Source of the DNA: Comamonas sp. BIGb0152
GTDB taxonomy: Bacteria > Pseudomonadota > Gammaproteobacteria > Burkholderiales > Burkholderiaceae_C
DNA length: 64,000 bases
Direction: 5' to 3'
NCBI RefSeq assembly: GCF_024809975.1
Contig: NZ_JANUDY010000002.1
Location: forward strand, 310,001-374,000
Positions 22,878 through 31,003 of the stretch are shown here, piece by piece (position 1 is the stretch's first letter; each line of letters starts with the position of its first letter). The notes under the pieces were generated by a model. It did no database searches. It was not told the DNA's origin and saw only the letters and a list, made by a program, of their open reading frames with translations. The position numbers were made by a program, and so were the translations under genes.

Positions 22878-23951
22878 ATGATCAGCTATGACGTCACAGG
22901 CTTTGGTGAACCACTGGTGCGCAGCGAGCGCCCCACCCCCGTACCGACCGGAGACCAGGTGCTGGTGCGCATCGAGGCGGCGGGGGTGTGCCACTCGGAC
23001 CTGCATATCTGGCATGGCGAGTACGACCTGGGCAATGGCAAAAAGCTGTCGATGGCCGACCGTGGCATGAAGCTGCCGCTGACACTGGGCCATGAGATTG
23101 CTGGCGAAGTCGTGGCCATGGGCCCGGATGCCAAGGGCGTGGAGATCGGCAAGCGCTATGTCGTCTTCCCCTGGCATGGCTGCGGCGAATGCAAGGTCTG
23201 CAAGCGCGGCGATGAGAACCTGTGCCTGGCTGGCAAATCGATGGGCGTGTACCAAAACGGCGGCTACGCCGACCATGTGCTGGTCAACCATGCTTACTAC
23301 CTGGTGGATATTGGCGACATGCCCGCCGAGCGTGCCGCGCCCTATGCCTGCTCGGGCCTGACCACCTACAGCGCCATCAAGAAGATCGACCCCCAGGTGT
23401 TCAAGGACGAGAAGATCGTGCTGTTTGGCGCCGGTGGCCTGGGCCTGATGGCGATCTTGCTGATGAAGGCTATGGGCGGCGCCGGCGTCGTGGTGATCGA
23501 GCCCGATGCCAGCAAGCACGCCGCTGCGCTGAACGCGGGAGCGGACGTGGTCATTGATCCGAAATCTCCGGATTTCATCGCGCAGGTCAAGCAGGCTGCG
23601 GGTGGCGCGGTCTGGGCCATCATCGACTGCGTGGGCTCCAGCCAGACGGTGCAGCAAGGCATCGACATGCTGACCAAGGGCGGCCACCTGGTGCAAATTG
23701 GCCTGTTTGGCGGCCATGTGGACCTGCCCACCCCCACGCATGCGATCCGCGCCATCACCTACCAAGGCACCTATGTCGGCAACCTGGGCGATCTGCGTGA
23801 GCTGATCGCCTTGGTGCGCGACAAGAACCTCAGCCCCGTGCCGACCACCTGCATGCATTTCAGCAAAGCTTTCTCGGCACTGGTGGCGCTGGAGCAGGGC
23901 AAAGCAGTGGGCCGGCTCATGCTGACCCCGCACGAAGAGGCAGTCGCCTAA
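22878..23951 (+). CDS. Zinc-dependent alcohol dehydrogenase family protein
   Basis: The ATG at 22878, with AAGGAG at ideal spacing, gives 357 aa. This is a medium-chain dehydrogenase. Catalytic zinc ligands are the Cys in GVCHSDLH (about residue 36) and the His in GHEIAGE; the structural zinc loop C-E-C-K-V-C...C is present at about residues 98-112. The Rossmann motif is LFGAGGLGLMA. It probably oxidises alcohols or reduces aldehydes with NAD(H); the exact substrate is unknown. It stands alone between dsbB and a tRNA gene. Confidence 0.88.
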   Translation: MISYDVTGFGEPLVRSERPTPVPTGDQVLVRIEAAGVCHSDLHIWHGEYDLGNGKKLSMADRGMKLPLTLGHEIAGEVVAMGPDAKGVEIGKRYVVFPWHGCGECKVCKRGDENLCLAGKSMGVYQNGGYADHVLVNHAYYLVDIGDMPAERAAPYACSGLTTYSAIKKIDPQVFKDEKIVLFGAGGLGLMAILLMKAMGGAGVVVIEPDASKHAAALNAGADVVIDPKSPDFIAQVKQAAGGAVWAIIDCVGSSQTVQQGIDMLTKGGHLVQIGLFGGHVDLPTPTHAIRAITYQGTYVGNLGDLRELIALVRDKNLSPVPTTCMHFSKAFSALVALEQGKAVGRLMLTPHEEAVA

Positions 23952-24233
23952 AGGTCAGGCATGCAGATCGGGCGGCAGGCCTCGCCCGATCAGCCGGTGT
24001 CCAGCTGACACCGTCAAAGCTATGCGGCAAGGTAACCTGGGAGCCTGCTCGCTGGGTTGCCGAAAGCGGCAGGGGTAAGCCCAGCGAGGAACCCGGCTTT
24101 CAATGCCAAGAATGCGCAGCAATTTGCGGGCATAATAACGGATGGTCATGAAGCCTCTGCCTACGGCAAAGCGCGCTGCATACAGCCCCGGCAAGGTTCG
24201 TGCGCATGTCCATCTACTTGATCAATCAAGCAT

Positions 24234-24310
24234 CTGCCCGTAGCTCAGTTGGATAGAGCAACAGCCTTCTAAGCTGTGGGTCACTGGTTCGATCCCAGTC
24301 GGGCAGGCCA
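24234..24310 (+). tRNA. tRNA-Arg (anticodon TCT), CCA encoded
   Basis: The full cloverleaf can be folded by hand: acceptor CTGCCCG with CGGGCAG, D arm GCTC/GAGC, anticodon arm ACAGC-CTTCTAA-GCTGT giving anticodon TCT, T arm ACTGG-TTCGATC-CCAGT, discriminator G and an encoded CCA end at 24308-24310. It decodes AGA. No integrase gene is next to it. Confidence 0.97.
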
Positions 24311-24739
24311 CCTCAGCATCACACATGGCAGCCAGTTCTCCCGAATGCCAAGGCAAGTCGGCGTAGGTCTCTGCTGCTGTTTGCGCATGGCCTCTAACAC
24401 TCCGCTCTCCGCTCCATCCGAGAGGGCATGGGCTCTGCAGGCCATCCCTGGAACGTCTGCGCACAATAACCACTGAGTTGGCTTGTGGCTTGTGGCTTGT
24501 GGCTTGTGGTTGGCGGTGCTGCGCAAGCGGTATTGGTGGCGGCTTTGGCGAGTGCCCTTTGTGTCGACGTTGGGCGGTGCTGGCAGCGTTCAAATGCCCA
24601 GCGTTTCGCAACGGCGCCGATAGATTCCATGCATTGGGATCGGCTATAACAATTATTGTTAATCTATATCAAAATTTATCAAACAATAGGTGCATAATCC
24701 GGCCATCGTAGAAATTCGCCAGTGCCTCAGGGGCTCAGT
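24311..24739. other. Intergenic region after tRNA-Arg with heptamer repeats and AT-rich promoter-like end
   Basis: No gene is supported. It holds four tandem copies of GGCTTGT (24480-24507). Near the FHA gene the sequence turns AT-rich and contains the 13-base palindrome AACAATTATTGTT (24648-24660) and an extended -10-like TGCATAAT close to 24691-24698. This looks like the promoter/operator region of the FHA gene. Confidence 0.45.
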
Positions 24740-25060
24740 ATGTTGCCGGAAATCCTTGTTCGTTCAGATCTTCAATCGCCTCCCCGCGCCATCCAGCTGG
24801 AGCGCGGCTGCACGGGTATCGGTCGGGGCAGAAGCAGTGGTGTTTTTCTGAGCGACCCGAGCATCAGCCGTGACCATGGCGCATTCAGTTACTACATCGG
24901 CCTTTTGATGGTCGAGGACCACGACAGCACCAATGGCATCTTCGTCAATGGACAACGTGTCAAACGGCAGGTGTTGTATGCCGGTGATCAGGTGTCGATG
25001 GGTCCGTTCGAGATTGTGGTCAAGTCTGGCTCCGTCCGCTCCGCCCAAGCGGATAACTGA
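24740..25060 (+). CDS. Stand-alone FHA domain protein
   Basis: A start at 24740, preceded by CAGGGG, gives 106 aa; a GTG at 24722 is an alternative. Almost the entire protein is one forkhead-associated domain, which binds phosphothreonine. Key residues are visible: GRGRSSGV (the conserved Gly-Arg), SISRDHGAF (Ser and His of the binding loop) and DHDSTNGIFVNGQRV (Asn contacting the phosphopeptide). Single-FHA proteins often act as adaptors in Ser/Thr kinase or type VI secretion signalling, but no kinase or phosphatase gene is nearby. Confidence 0.88.
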   Translation: MLPEILVRSDLQSPPRAIQLERGCTGIGRGRSSGVFLSDPSISRDHGAFSYYIGLLMVEDHDSTNGIFVNGQRVKRQVLYAGDQVSMGPFEIVVKSGSVRSAQADN

Positions 25061-25115
25061 GCGCCTGAACAAAGGCAATTCCACGGGTCTGGCACTGCAG
25101 CCATTTCCCATCAAC

Positions 25116-25137
25116 AAAGCCCGCAATTGCGGGCTTT
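25116..25137 (+). terminator. Hairpin after the FHA gene
   Basis: A perfect 22-base palindrome, AAAGCCCGCAA then TTGCGGGCTTT, 55 bases after the stop. The T-run is short, so it is a moderate terminator at best, possibly bidirectional. Confidence 0.6.
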
Positions 25138-25223
25138 GTGCTGCATGCCATGGCATGCGTTAAGGGGGCCGTTGGCAAGTCAGCCCGCTAGCGGAACTGC
25201 TTGGCTGGCTGGCAACCGGGGGC

Positions 25224-25448
25224 TTAGCGCATCAGCGCGAGCGACATGCCTTCGTGTGTGGCGTGGTCCACTGCTTCCTGTGCGGTTTCGAACAGTGTGC
25301 TGAAGGTGTAGATGGTGTCTTGTGCCAGCGCGCCCTGGCCAGATTTGAGCGACACGGCGCTTCTGAACTTGCCGTCAGCCTGCTGGCAGACGCCAGGGGA
25401 TACGAAATAGCGAGAGATTTTTGGGGCGTTTTTGAAAAATTGGAACAT
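25224..25448 (-). CDS. Small hypothetical protein
   Basis: I do not recognise this 74-aa protein. The ATG at 25448 has GGAG about ten bases upstream; a start at 25481 would add 11 residues. There is no signal peptide or membrane helix. The C-terminal part, YTFSTLFETAQEAVDHATHEG, looks like a small alpha/beta protein. Host-like codon use and a plausible ribosome-binding site support it. Confidence 0.5.
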   Translation of the reverse strand: MFQFFKNAPKISRYFVSPGVCQQADGKFRSAVSLKSGQGALAQDTIYTFSTLFETAQEAVDHATHEGMSLALMR

Positions 25449-25745
25449 GTTTACGCGCTCCGCCGCTGTACGGTGGAGCATAGTGCGCCAGACATAAAAA
25501 CAGAAATACGGGAAAAAGCCGAACCTAGGAATTTATTATGGCTTGTGGCTTGCCTAGGGGGTGGGCGAGAGCGGCAGAGGTGCCGGGCGCCAGAATATAG
25601 AAGTCAGACATGGGGGCAAGCAGACCCAGGTCGATCCACCAGTATAGCAGTATTTTTAAAATGCTGCTCGTGGTCGAATGCTCTCACCCGCGCCGGGGTG
25701 CTTGCAGGTGTTCTGCACAGCACACCCGAGCACGGGTGTCGGGCC
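25449..25745. other. Intergenic region with no supported gene
   Basis: The sequence contains two copies of the heptamer GGCTTGT/GGCTTGC at 25540-25553, the same unit repeated after the tRNA, and a small hairpin (ACACCC/GGGTGT, 25722-25739) next to the end of the M14-like gene. No coding signal is seen. Confidence 0.35.
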
Positions 25746-27557
25746 TTAATCCGTCTCTTCGTACACCAGGGAGGGGTTGTTCATCGAGCGGGCCACATCG
25801 TTGAGGCTGGGAATGATGTGGTTGGCGAAAAAGCTGCTTTGTGTATCGGGCTCCAATGCGGCGATCGCCACATTGGCCAGCGACTGGTTCAACGGCACGT
25901 AGAAGCTGCCTTCTGGCACATCAATGGCAACGCGCTCGAGCGCTACCTTGACACGTTCTACGTTCTGCGCGCCAGGGCCTAGCACGTCGCTTTTGGCGCT
26001 GCTGCTGCGTTCTTGCTCCTGGTAGGTGTCGGCCAGCAGGTTGCCCGGTTCGGCAATGCGCAGCACCTGCAGGCCCAGGGCGCGGAGCTTGTCCACCGCA
26101 TCGGTGGCATTGCCGGCCAGCCAGTAGCCGCAGGGCCGTGCTCGCGTCGGTCCGGGGCGCAGTTTGACGGACGAGTGCCAGTCCACTTCCTGCTGCATGT
26201 CTTCGCCGGTTTGCGGGTCAATAAAGATCACGCGGCGCTTTTCTGTGGTCTGCTGCGATTCCAGGCTGAACTCGCCCCGGCAGGCCTGAGATGCGATGTC
26301 TCGGTTGACAAAGGTGCGCACCTGCTCCAGCTCCTTGGTGCGTTGGGCGGTGGTTTGCAGTGCTGAGGCGATGGCGGTGTATTGGCCGTGCACGCGGCGC
26401 TGTATGTGGGCGCGGCCAATGCCGACACCGCGTGTCTCGACCAGCATGGTCGCCGCGTTCTTGAGGGCATTGACATTGCGGCCGGTGTCCGCGCGCACGC
26501 CGCCCATCGACAGGGACAGATCCTGGGGATCCCGCGTGGTGGTGTAGTACCAGTTGGTGGTTTGCCCTTGCTCGGTCAGCGCCTTTTGCATGGGCAGCAG
26601 ATACCATTCGTTGGCTGCCTTGCCAATGAACTCATGCACATTGGCGGTGCTAGGCGTTTGCAGTAGCGCGTCATAGCGCTGCACGCCTTTGAACTTCTCC
26701 AGGTAGCGGCCCGCCACGGTGAACTCATGAGCATCGAAAACTGCCATGGGCCGGTAGTTGCGGCTGAGTTTGGCCAGCGCCTGCGCCTCGGGTGTTTGCA
26801 GCAGCAGGTGGTCGCGGTTCATGTCCAGGCCATTGGAGGTGGTGCGCCGGTTAGCGGCAGCACCATCGGGGTTGGCGCGCGGCACCAGCAGCACATTGAT
26901 TTTGTCCAGCACGGATGACAAGGGGCCTTGCGCCAGGTCCTGGGCCAGGGCCAGCAAGGCTTCGCTGCCAGCGGGCTCATCGCCATGCTGCTGGCCGATG
27001 AGCAGGACCGTGGGGCGGTTGCTGGCGTCCAGGTCATGCAAGCTGGTGCTGGTGGCGCGGGTCAGCAGCAGCGCCAAAATGGGCTGGCCTTCCTGGGAGG
27101 TGCCAGCGGTGATCAGCTCGGATTTGGTGCCATTGGCCTGGCTGCCGGATCCCAGCTGGCGCAGCATTTGGCCCAATTCAGCGTTGCTGGTGTAGGTCGT
27201 GCGGCCTGCGCCCAGGCCTGGCGTGCTGTAGCGGCGTTCGGGGTCGGGGAATCTGGCAGCGACTTCTGCGCTTTCCTGCCAACCGCTGAGCGGGCTGCCC
27301 TGCAGTGGGACAGACTCTATGGGGCTGGAGATGACGCCGGAACTGCCCACACCAGGAATCTGCACGGGGCTGGGGCCACTGGCGGGCTTGGTGGTGACGG
27401 TGCCTGGGCTGGGTTGGCCGGAGATGGGCGTGCTGTTCCAAGTCGGCAGCGGTGTGCTGGAGCACGCCGTGAGCGCGAGCGCCGCTGCTATGACCGTCAG
27501 GCTGCTCCAGGCGGGCATGCGGTGGTTTGAGGTGGATGCTGCATCGGGTTTCATCAT
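25746..27557 (-). CDS. M14-family zinc carboxypeptidase-like lipoprotein
   Basis: The tandem ATGs at 27557/27554 give 603 aa. The N-terminus has a lipoprotein signal ending in LALTACSS, so the protein is probably anchored to a membrane facing the periplasm. After a Pro/Ser-rich linker (about 35-120), the M14 metallopeptidase domain shows the zinc pair in QQHGDEPAGSE (H and E), the NPDGAAANRR and LDMNRDH segments that bind substrate carboxylate, and the third ligand His in FDAHEF. The C-terminal 200 residues match no domain I know. The substrate, for example peptidoglycan peptides, is not indicated. The only strong Shine-Dalgarno is about 23 bases upstream, discussed in the findings. Confidence 0.75.
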   Translation of the reverse strand: MMKPDAASTSNHRMPAWSSLTVIAAALALTACSSTPLPTWNSTPISGQPSPGTVTTKPASGPSPVQIPGVGSSGVISSPIESVPLQGSPLSGWQESAEVAARFPDPERRYSTPGLGAGRTTYTSNAELGQMLRQLGSGSQANGTKSELITAGTSQEGQPILALLLTRATSTSLHDLDASNRPTVLLIGQQHGDEPAGSEALLALAQDLAQGPLSSVLDKINVLLVPRANPDGAAANRRTTSNGLDMNRDHLLLQTPEAQALAKLSRNYRPMAVFDAHEFTVAGRYLEKFKGVQRYDALLQTPSTANVHEFIGKAANEWYLLPMQKALTEQGQTTNWYYTTTRDPQDLSLSMGGVRADTGRNVNALKNAATMLVETRGVGIGRAHIQRRVHGQYTAIASALQTTAQRTKELEQVRTFVNRDIASQACRGEFSLESQQTTEKRRVIFIDPQTGEDMQQEVDWHSSVKLRPGPTRARPCGYWLAGNATDAVDKLRALGLQVLRIAEPGNLLADTYQEQERSSSAKSDVLGPGAQNVERVKVALERVAIDVPEGSFYVPLNQSLANVAIAALEPDTQSSFFANHIIPSLNDVARSMNNPSLVYEETD

Positions 27558-27734
27558 TGTTGTGCGTGACGAATCACGGCCCTCCTGAAAAATACGTGTG
27601 CCATTATGCAAAGCGGTATGCCGCTGTTGCGTAGGATGGGTGCGAAACAATGGTCATCGGCGCGCTTTTTTCCAACGGCCGCCGGCACCAGCACATGCGG
27701 ATGCGGTGCTCAGCAGCAGTAGGGCGCTGGCGCC

Positions 27735-28835
27735 TCAGACGCCATCCGGCGAATGCTCGAATGTAACAGCCGAATCAAGATGGGCTGACGAATTCCCGGC
27801 CGCATCCCCCGGCGAAGGAATGCGCATACGTAACAGAGCGCGTACAAAACCATGGTCCGAGCGGCTGCGGTCACGGCCTTCGTGGAGATGGTCATTGAAA
27901 TAATCGACACGGCGCACATCGCCCACCGCATGGCGGCTGCGGGGATCAAACTCTTCGCTGACCAAAATCTGGTCGAGCACCGCAGGTGCGCCCTGGTAGA
28001 CATGGGAATAGGCGACATCTTTTTTCAGCGCCGCATCGCCCAGCAGATCGTAGGCGTTGAACAGGGCGCGATCGCGGGCCTTGCGGTCATAGGCCACTTC
28101 GGCGCTGGCCGAGATCATTTGTGTGGTCACGCTATCGGGGGTGTCGTTGAAGTCCCCCATGACTACCAGCGGCATACGCGTGTGGCGCAGCAGATCGATC
28201 ACCAGGCAGCGAAGTGCAGTCGCTTCCACGCCGCGCATGACCAGCGAGCGCAGCGAGGCCAGTGCTGCGATTTTGGGGTTATCCCGGTCTTCCAGTGGGT
28301 TGCCCGCTGCATCCAGCAAAAACTTGGGGCGTTTGGATTTGAGGTGGCAGGTGAGCACGGTCAGAATCTGGCCATGCTTCATCTGCAGGGTAGCCACCAG
28401 GGGCGGCCGCTCAAAGCTGGTGTGCACGCCCAGGCCGGGGATGGGTTGGCCCAGGCCAGCGGGGAAATCCGCGAAAGAGCGCAGCGCCAGTACCTTGAGC
28501 CGCGTCGCCAGGCCCACGCGCGGTGTGCCGTTCGCGCCGCTGCGGCCCTGCGTGTTCTCGGCGCCTGGCACGGCTGCAAAGTGGTAGTGCAGTCCGCTGG
28601 CAGCCAGTGCGTCGGTCAGTGCAGCCTCGTCCCAGACCTCTTGCACGGCCAGGATATCGGCATTGAGTGCCTGGAAGCGACCGCCCAGCCACTGCAGCTT
28701 GCGCGCATACTGCACGCGGGTGTAGGGCACCTGGTTGGCATAGAACTCCCGCTCTGGCAGTGCCAGATTCAACAGGTTGCAGGTAGCGACGGTCAGCGTG
28801 TCTGGCGCAAGCGAGGATGGAGAGGGGGAGGGCAT
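27735..28835 (-). CDS. Endonuclease/exonuclease/phosphatase family protein
   Basis: The ATG at 28835 gives 366 aa; the ATG at 28850 falls inside a terminator stem and is less likely. The EEP fold is clear: VATCNLLNL (Asn), ILAVQEVWDE (catalytic Glu), HLKSKRPK, GDFNDTPDS (Asp/Asn pair) and SDHGFV (catalytic His) in the right order. Members cleave phosphodiester or phosphomonoester bonds in nucleic acids, sphingomyelin or inositol phosphates. There is no signal peptide, so it is likely cytoplasmic. It is downstream of the DEAD-box helicase on the same strand. Confidence 0.8.
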   Translation of the reverse strand: MPSPSPSSLAPDTLTVATCNLLNLALPEREFYANQVPYTRVQYARKLQWLGGRFQALNADILAVQEVWDEAALTDALAASGLHYHFAAVPGAENTQGRSGANGTPRVGLATRLKVLALRSFADFPAGLGQPIPGLGVHTSFERPPLVATLQMKHGQILTVLTCHLKSKRPKFLLDAAGNPLEDRDNPKIAALASLRSLVMRGVEATALRCLVIDLLRHTRMPLVVMGDFNDTPDSVTTQMISASAEVAYDRKARDRALFNAYDLLGDAALKKDVAYSHVYQGAPAVLDQILVSEEFDPRSRHAVGDVRRVDYFNDHLHEGRDRSRSDHGFVRALLRMRIPSPGDAAGNSSAHLDSAVTFEHSPDGV

Positions 28836-28875
28836 AAGAAAAGGCCGCATAAGAATCTGGTTCTAATGCGGCCTT
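28836..28875 (-). terminator. Terminator after the DEAD-box helicase, overlapping the EEP gene start
   Basis: On the minus strand AAGGCCGCAT (28875-28866) pairs perfectly with ATGCGGCCTT (28850-28841) around a 15-base loop, followed by TTCTTATG. The last bases run into the start codon region of the downstream EEP-family gene. Confidence 0.7.
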
Positions 28876-28949
28876 ACCCTAGCGGAATTGGGCTTTGAAA
28901 TCAACCGCCATGCATGGATGGCGATGGGAGACGGTGCCCTGACCGTTGT

Positions 28950-30749
28950 TTAACGCGAGAACGAATGGTTGCGACCGCCTCGGCCAGCACCGCCGCCACC
29001 GCCACCACCGTTGCGGTTGCCACCGCCAAAGCCGCCGCGGCGACCGCGTTCGGCCATGCTGTCCACGCTGGTGCGCATGGGGTCGGGCTGGGCAGCGCCA
29101 CTGCGGCGATGGTCGCGGCCATCTACCGTGCCACCAAACTGCGTACCCAGGTGGGCATCAGCGCGGGGTTGGCGATCATTCTCCGGGCGTGGGCCACGGC
29201 TGGCACCGGCACCACCTTGGCGGGGGCCTTGACCTTGGCCTTGTGGCTGGCGCTGCTGGCCGCTTGGGCCTCGGCCTTCACCACCGCCTGCATGGCGCGG
29301 GGCTTGGCGGCCATCGCGGCGTGGTGGACGTGGGTCGCGGCGGGCTTGCTCCGAACCTTCGCCTGCAAATTCTGCAGCACCTTCAGCGCGCGCGCCACGG
29401 GGGGCACTGCGCTTGGCATTGCTGCGCTGGCCACCGCCTGCGTTGCTACCAGGGGCGCGAGCCACCTTGTTGGTGCGCACGCGCTCCATCATCTCTTGGC
29501 GTGCCGCCTTGGCGGCTGCCTGCATCACATCACGGCTAGGGGGCTTGCCGGCACCGCCCCAGATGGTCTGGCGGCCCATGGCAATCGGTTCGGCCTTTTC
29601 GCCGTCTTCCGGGCCAAAGCCTTCGAGCAGTTGCACGGGGATGTCTTGCTTGGTGAAGCGCTCAATGTCCATCATGAAGCCTTCTTCATCCATGCACACC
29701 AGGCTCACGGCATTGCCTTCGCGGCCCGCGCGGCCGGTACGGCCAATGCGGTGCACATAGTCTTCCGAGACATTGGGGATCTCGTAGTTGACCACGTTGG
29801 GCAATTCATCAATGTCGATACCGCGTGCAGCAATATCGGTGGCCACCAAGGCGCGCAGGTCGCCGGACTTGAAGCCTTCAAGGGCCTGCGTGCGGGCGCT
29901 TTGGCTCTTGTTGCCGTGCAGCGCCATGGCAGTGACGCCATTTTTGCTCAGGTACTCGGCCACGTTGTTGGCGCCGAACTTGGTGCGGGTGAACACCAGC
30001 ACCTGGCTCCAGTTGTTCTCTTGCACGATGTGCAGCAGAACCTGCTTTTTCTTGCCGCGACCCACGGGGTGGATCACCTGCTTGATGCGCTGCACCGTGG
30101 TGTTGCGCGGCGTCACCTGGATGGACTGGGGGTTCTTCAAGAGGCCGCTGGCCAACTCGCGAATTTCGTCGCTGAAGGTGGCCGAGAACAGCAGGCTTTG
30201 CTTGTCCTTGGGCACCATCGCCAGCACTTTTTTCACGTCATGGATGAAGCCCATGTCGAGCATGCGGTCGGCTTCGTCGAGCACCAGGATCTCGACCGTG
30301 GACAGGTCCAGAAAGCCTTGTTGCTGCAGATCGAGCAGACGGCCGGGGGTGGCGACCAGTACATCGACACCCTTTTTGATGCGGTCGATCTGTGGGTTCA
30401 TGCCAACACCGCCAAAAATGACGGTGGACTTGATGTCGAGGTGGGTGGCGTATAGGCGCACGTTCTCTTCGACCTGCGCCGCCAGCTCACGGGTTGGAGC
30501 CAGGATCAGCGCACGGATGGCCTTATTGCCCCACTTGTTGCGGCTGCCCTCGGATTCGGTCAGGCGCTGCAGCATAGGCAGGGTGAAGGCGGCCGTTTTG
30601 CCGGTGCCGGTCTGTGCGCCTGCCAGCAAATCGCAGCCTTGCAGCACGAGAGGGATGGCTTGGGCTTGGATGGGGGTAGGCGTGTCGTAGCCTTGCTCGC
30701 GCACAGCCTGCAGAATGGCTGGTGCCAGATTCAGTTCTTCAAAGTTCAT
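28950..30749 (-). CDS. DEAD-box ATP-dependent RNA helicase (RhlE-like)
   Basis: The ATG at 30749 gives 599 aa; an earlier in-frame ATG adds 32 residues without family character. All helicase motifs are present: Q motif with [20 protein letters not shown] (I), PTRELAAQ (Ia), TPGRLLDL (Ib), [11 protein letters not shown] (II), SATFSDE (III), [11 protein letters not shown] (V) and [10 protein letters not shown] (VI). From about residue 390 the protein becomes a long basic Arg/Gly/Gln-rich tail ending in a glycine run, as in RhlE and cold-shock helicases. It probably helps remodel RNA in ribosome assembly or decay. Confidence 0.93.
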   Translation of the reverse strand: MNFEELNLAPAILQAVREQGYDTPTPIQAQAIPLVLQGCDLLAGAQTGTGKTAAFTLPMLQRLTESEGSRNKWGNKAIRALILAPTRELAAQVEENVRLYATHLDIKSTVIFGGVGMNPQIDRIKKGVDVLVATPGRLLDLQQQGFLDLSTVEILVLDEADRMLDMGFIHDVKKVLAMVPKDKQSLLFSATFSDEIRELASGLLKNPQSIQVTPRNTTVQRIKQVIHPVGRGKKKQVLLHIVQENNWSQVLVFTRTKFGANNVAEYLSKNGVTAMALHGNKSQSARTQALEGFKSGDLRALVATDIAARGIDIDELPNVVNYEIPNVSEDYVHRIGRTGRAGREGNAVSLVCMDEEGFMMDIERFTKQDIPVQLLEGFGPEDGEKAEPIAMGRQTIWGGAGKPPSRDVMQAAAKAARQEMMERVRTNKVARAPGSNAGGGQRSNAKRSAPRGARAEGAAEFAGEGSEQARRDPRPPRRDGRQAPRHAGGGEGRGPSGQQRQPQGQGQGPRQGGAGASRGPRPENDRQPRADAHLGTQFGGTVDGRDHRRSGAAQPDPMRTSVDSMAERGRRGGFGGGNRNGGGGGGGAGRGGRNHSFSR

Positions 30750-31003
30750 TGGATCAGATGCGTCCAACCTGGACGCTGGGTATCGGCCATGTCTAAGCAA
30801 TTTTTTGGAATAATTGCCGCCAGTCAGATAGGCAGATGGGTTCAAAGAGGGAGCCCGGAACTGTGTCCATCGTCCCCAGCATTAGCGCTGAAGTCCTAGG
30901 CAACTGGAGCCTTTGACTGTGGGTATTGTCGCATGCACCGATAATCCCCGGGTGGCCGCGATCAAAAATCGCATATTTTTTTACTGATTTACCAAAAGAA
31001 CAC

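Noticed and set aside
23955-24194. 79-codon minus-strand frame before tRNA-Arg
   Set aside because: No ribosome-binding site and no recognisable features; it is probably chance.
24234-24310. tRNA-Arg as attachment site of an integrated element
   Set aside because: No integrase gene and no duplicated tRNA 3' end was seen nearby; the accessory region lies 22 kb away.
28914-30455. 513-codon open frame on the plus strand
   Set aside because: It is antisense to the DEAD-box helicase; its Ala-rich start reflects the Arg/Gly tail read backwards.
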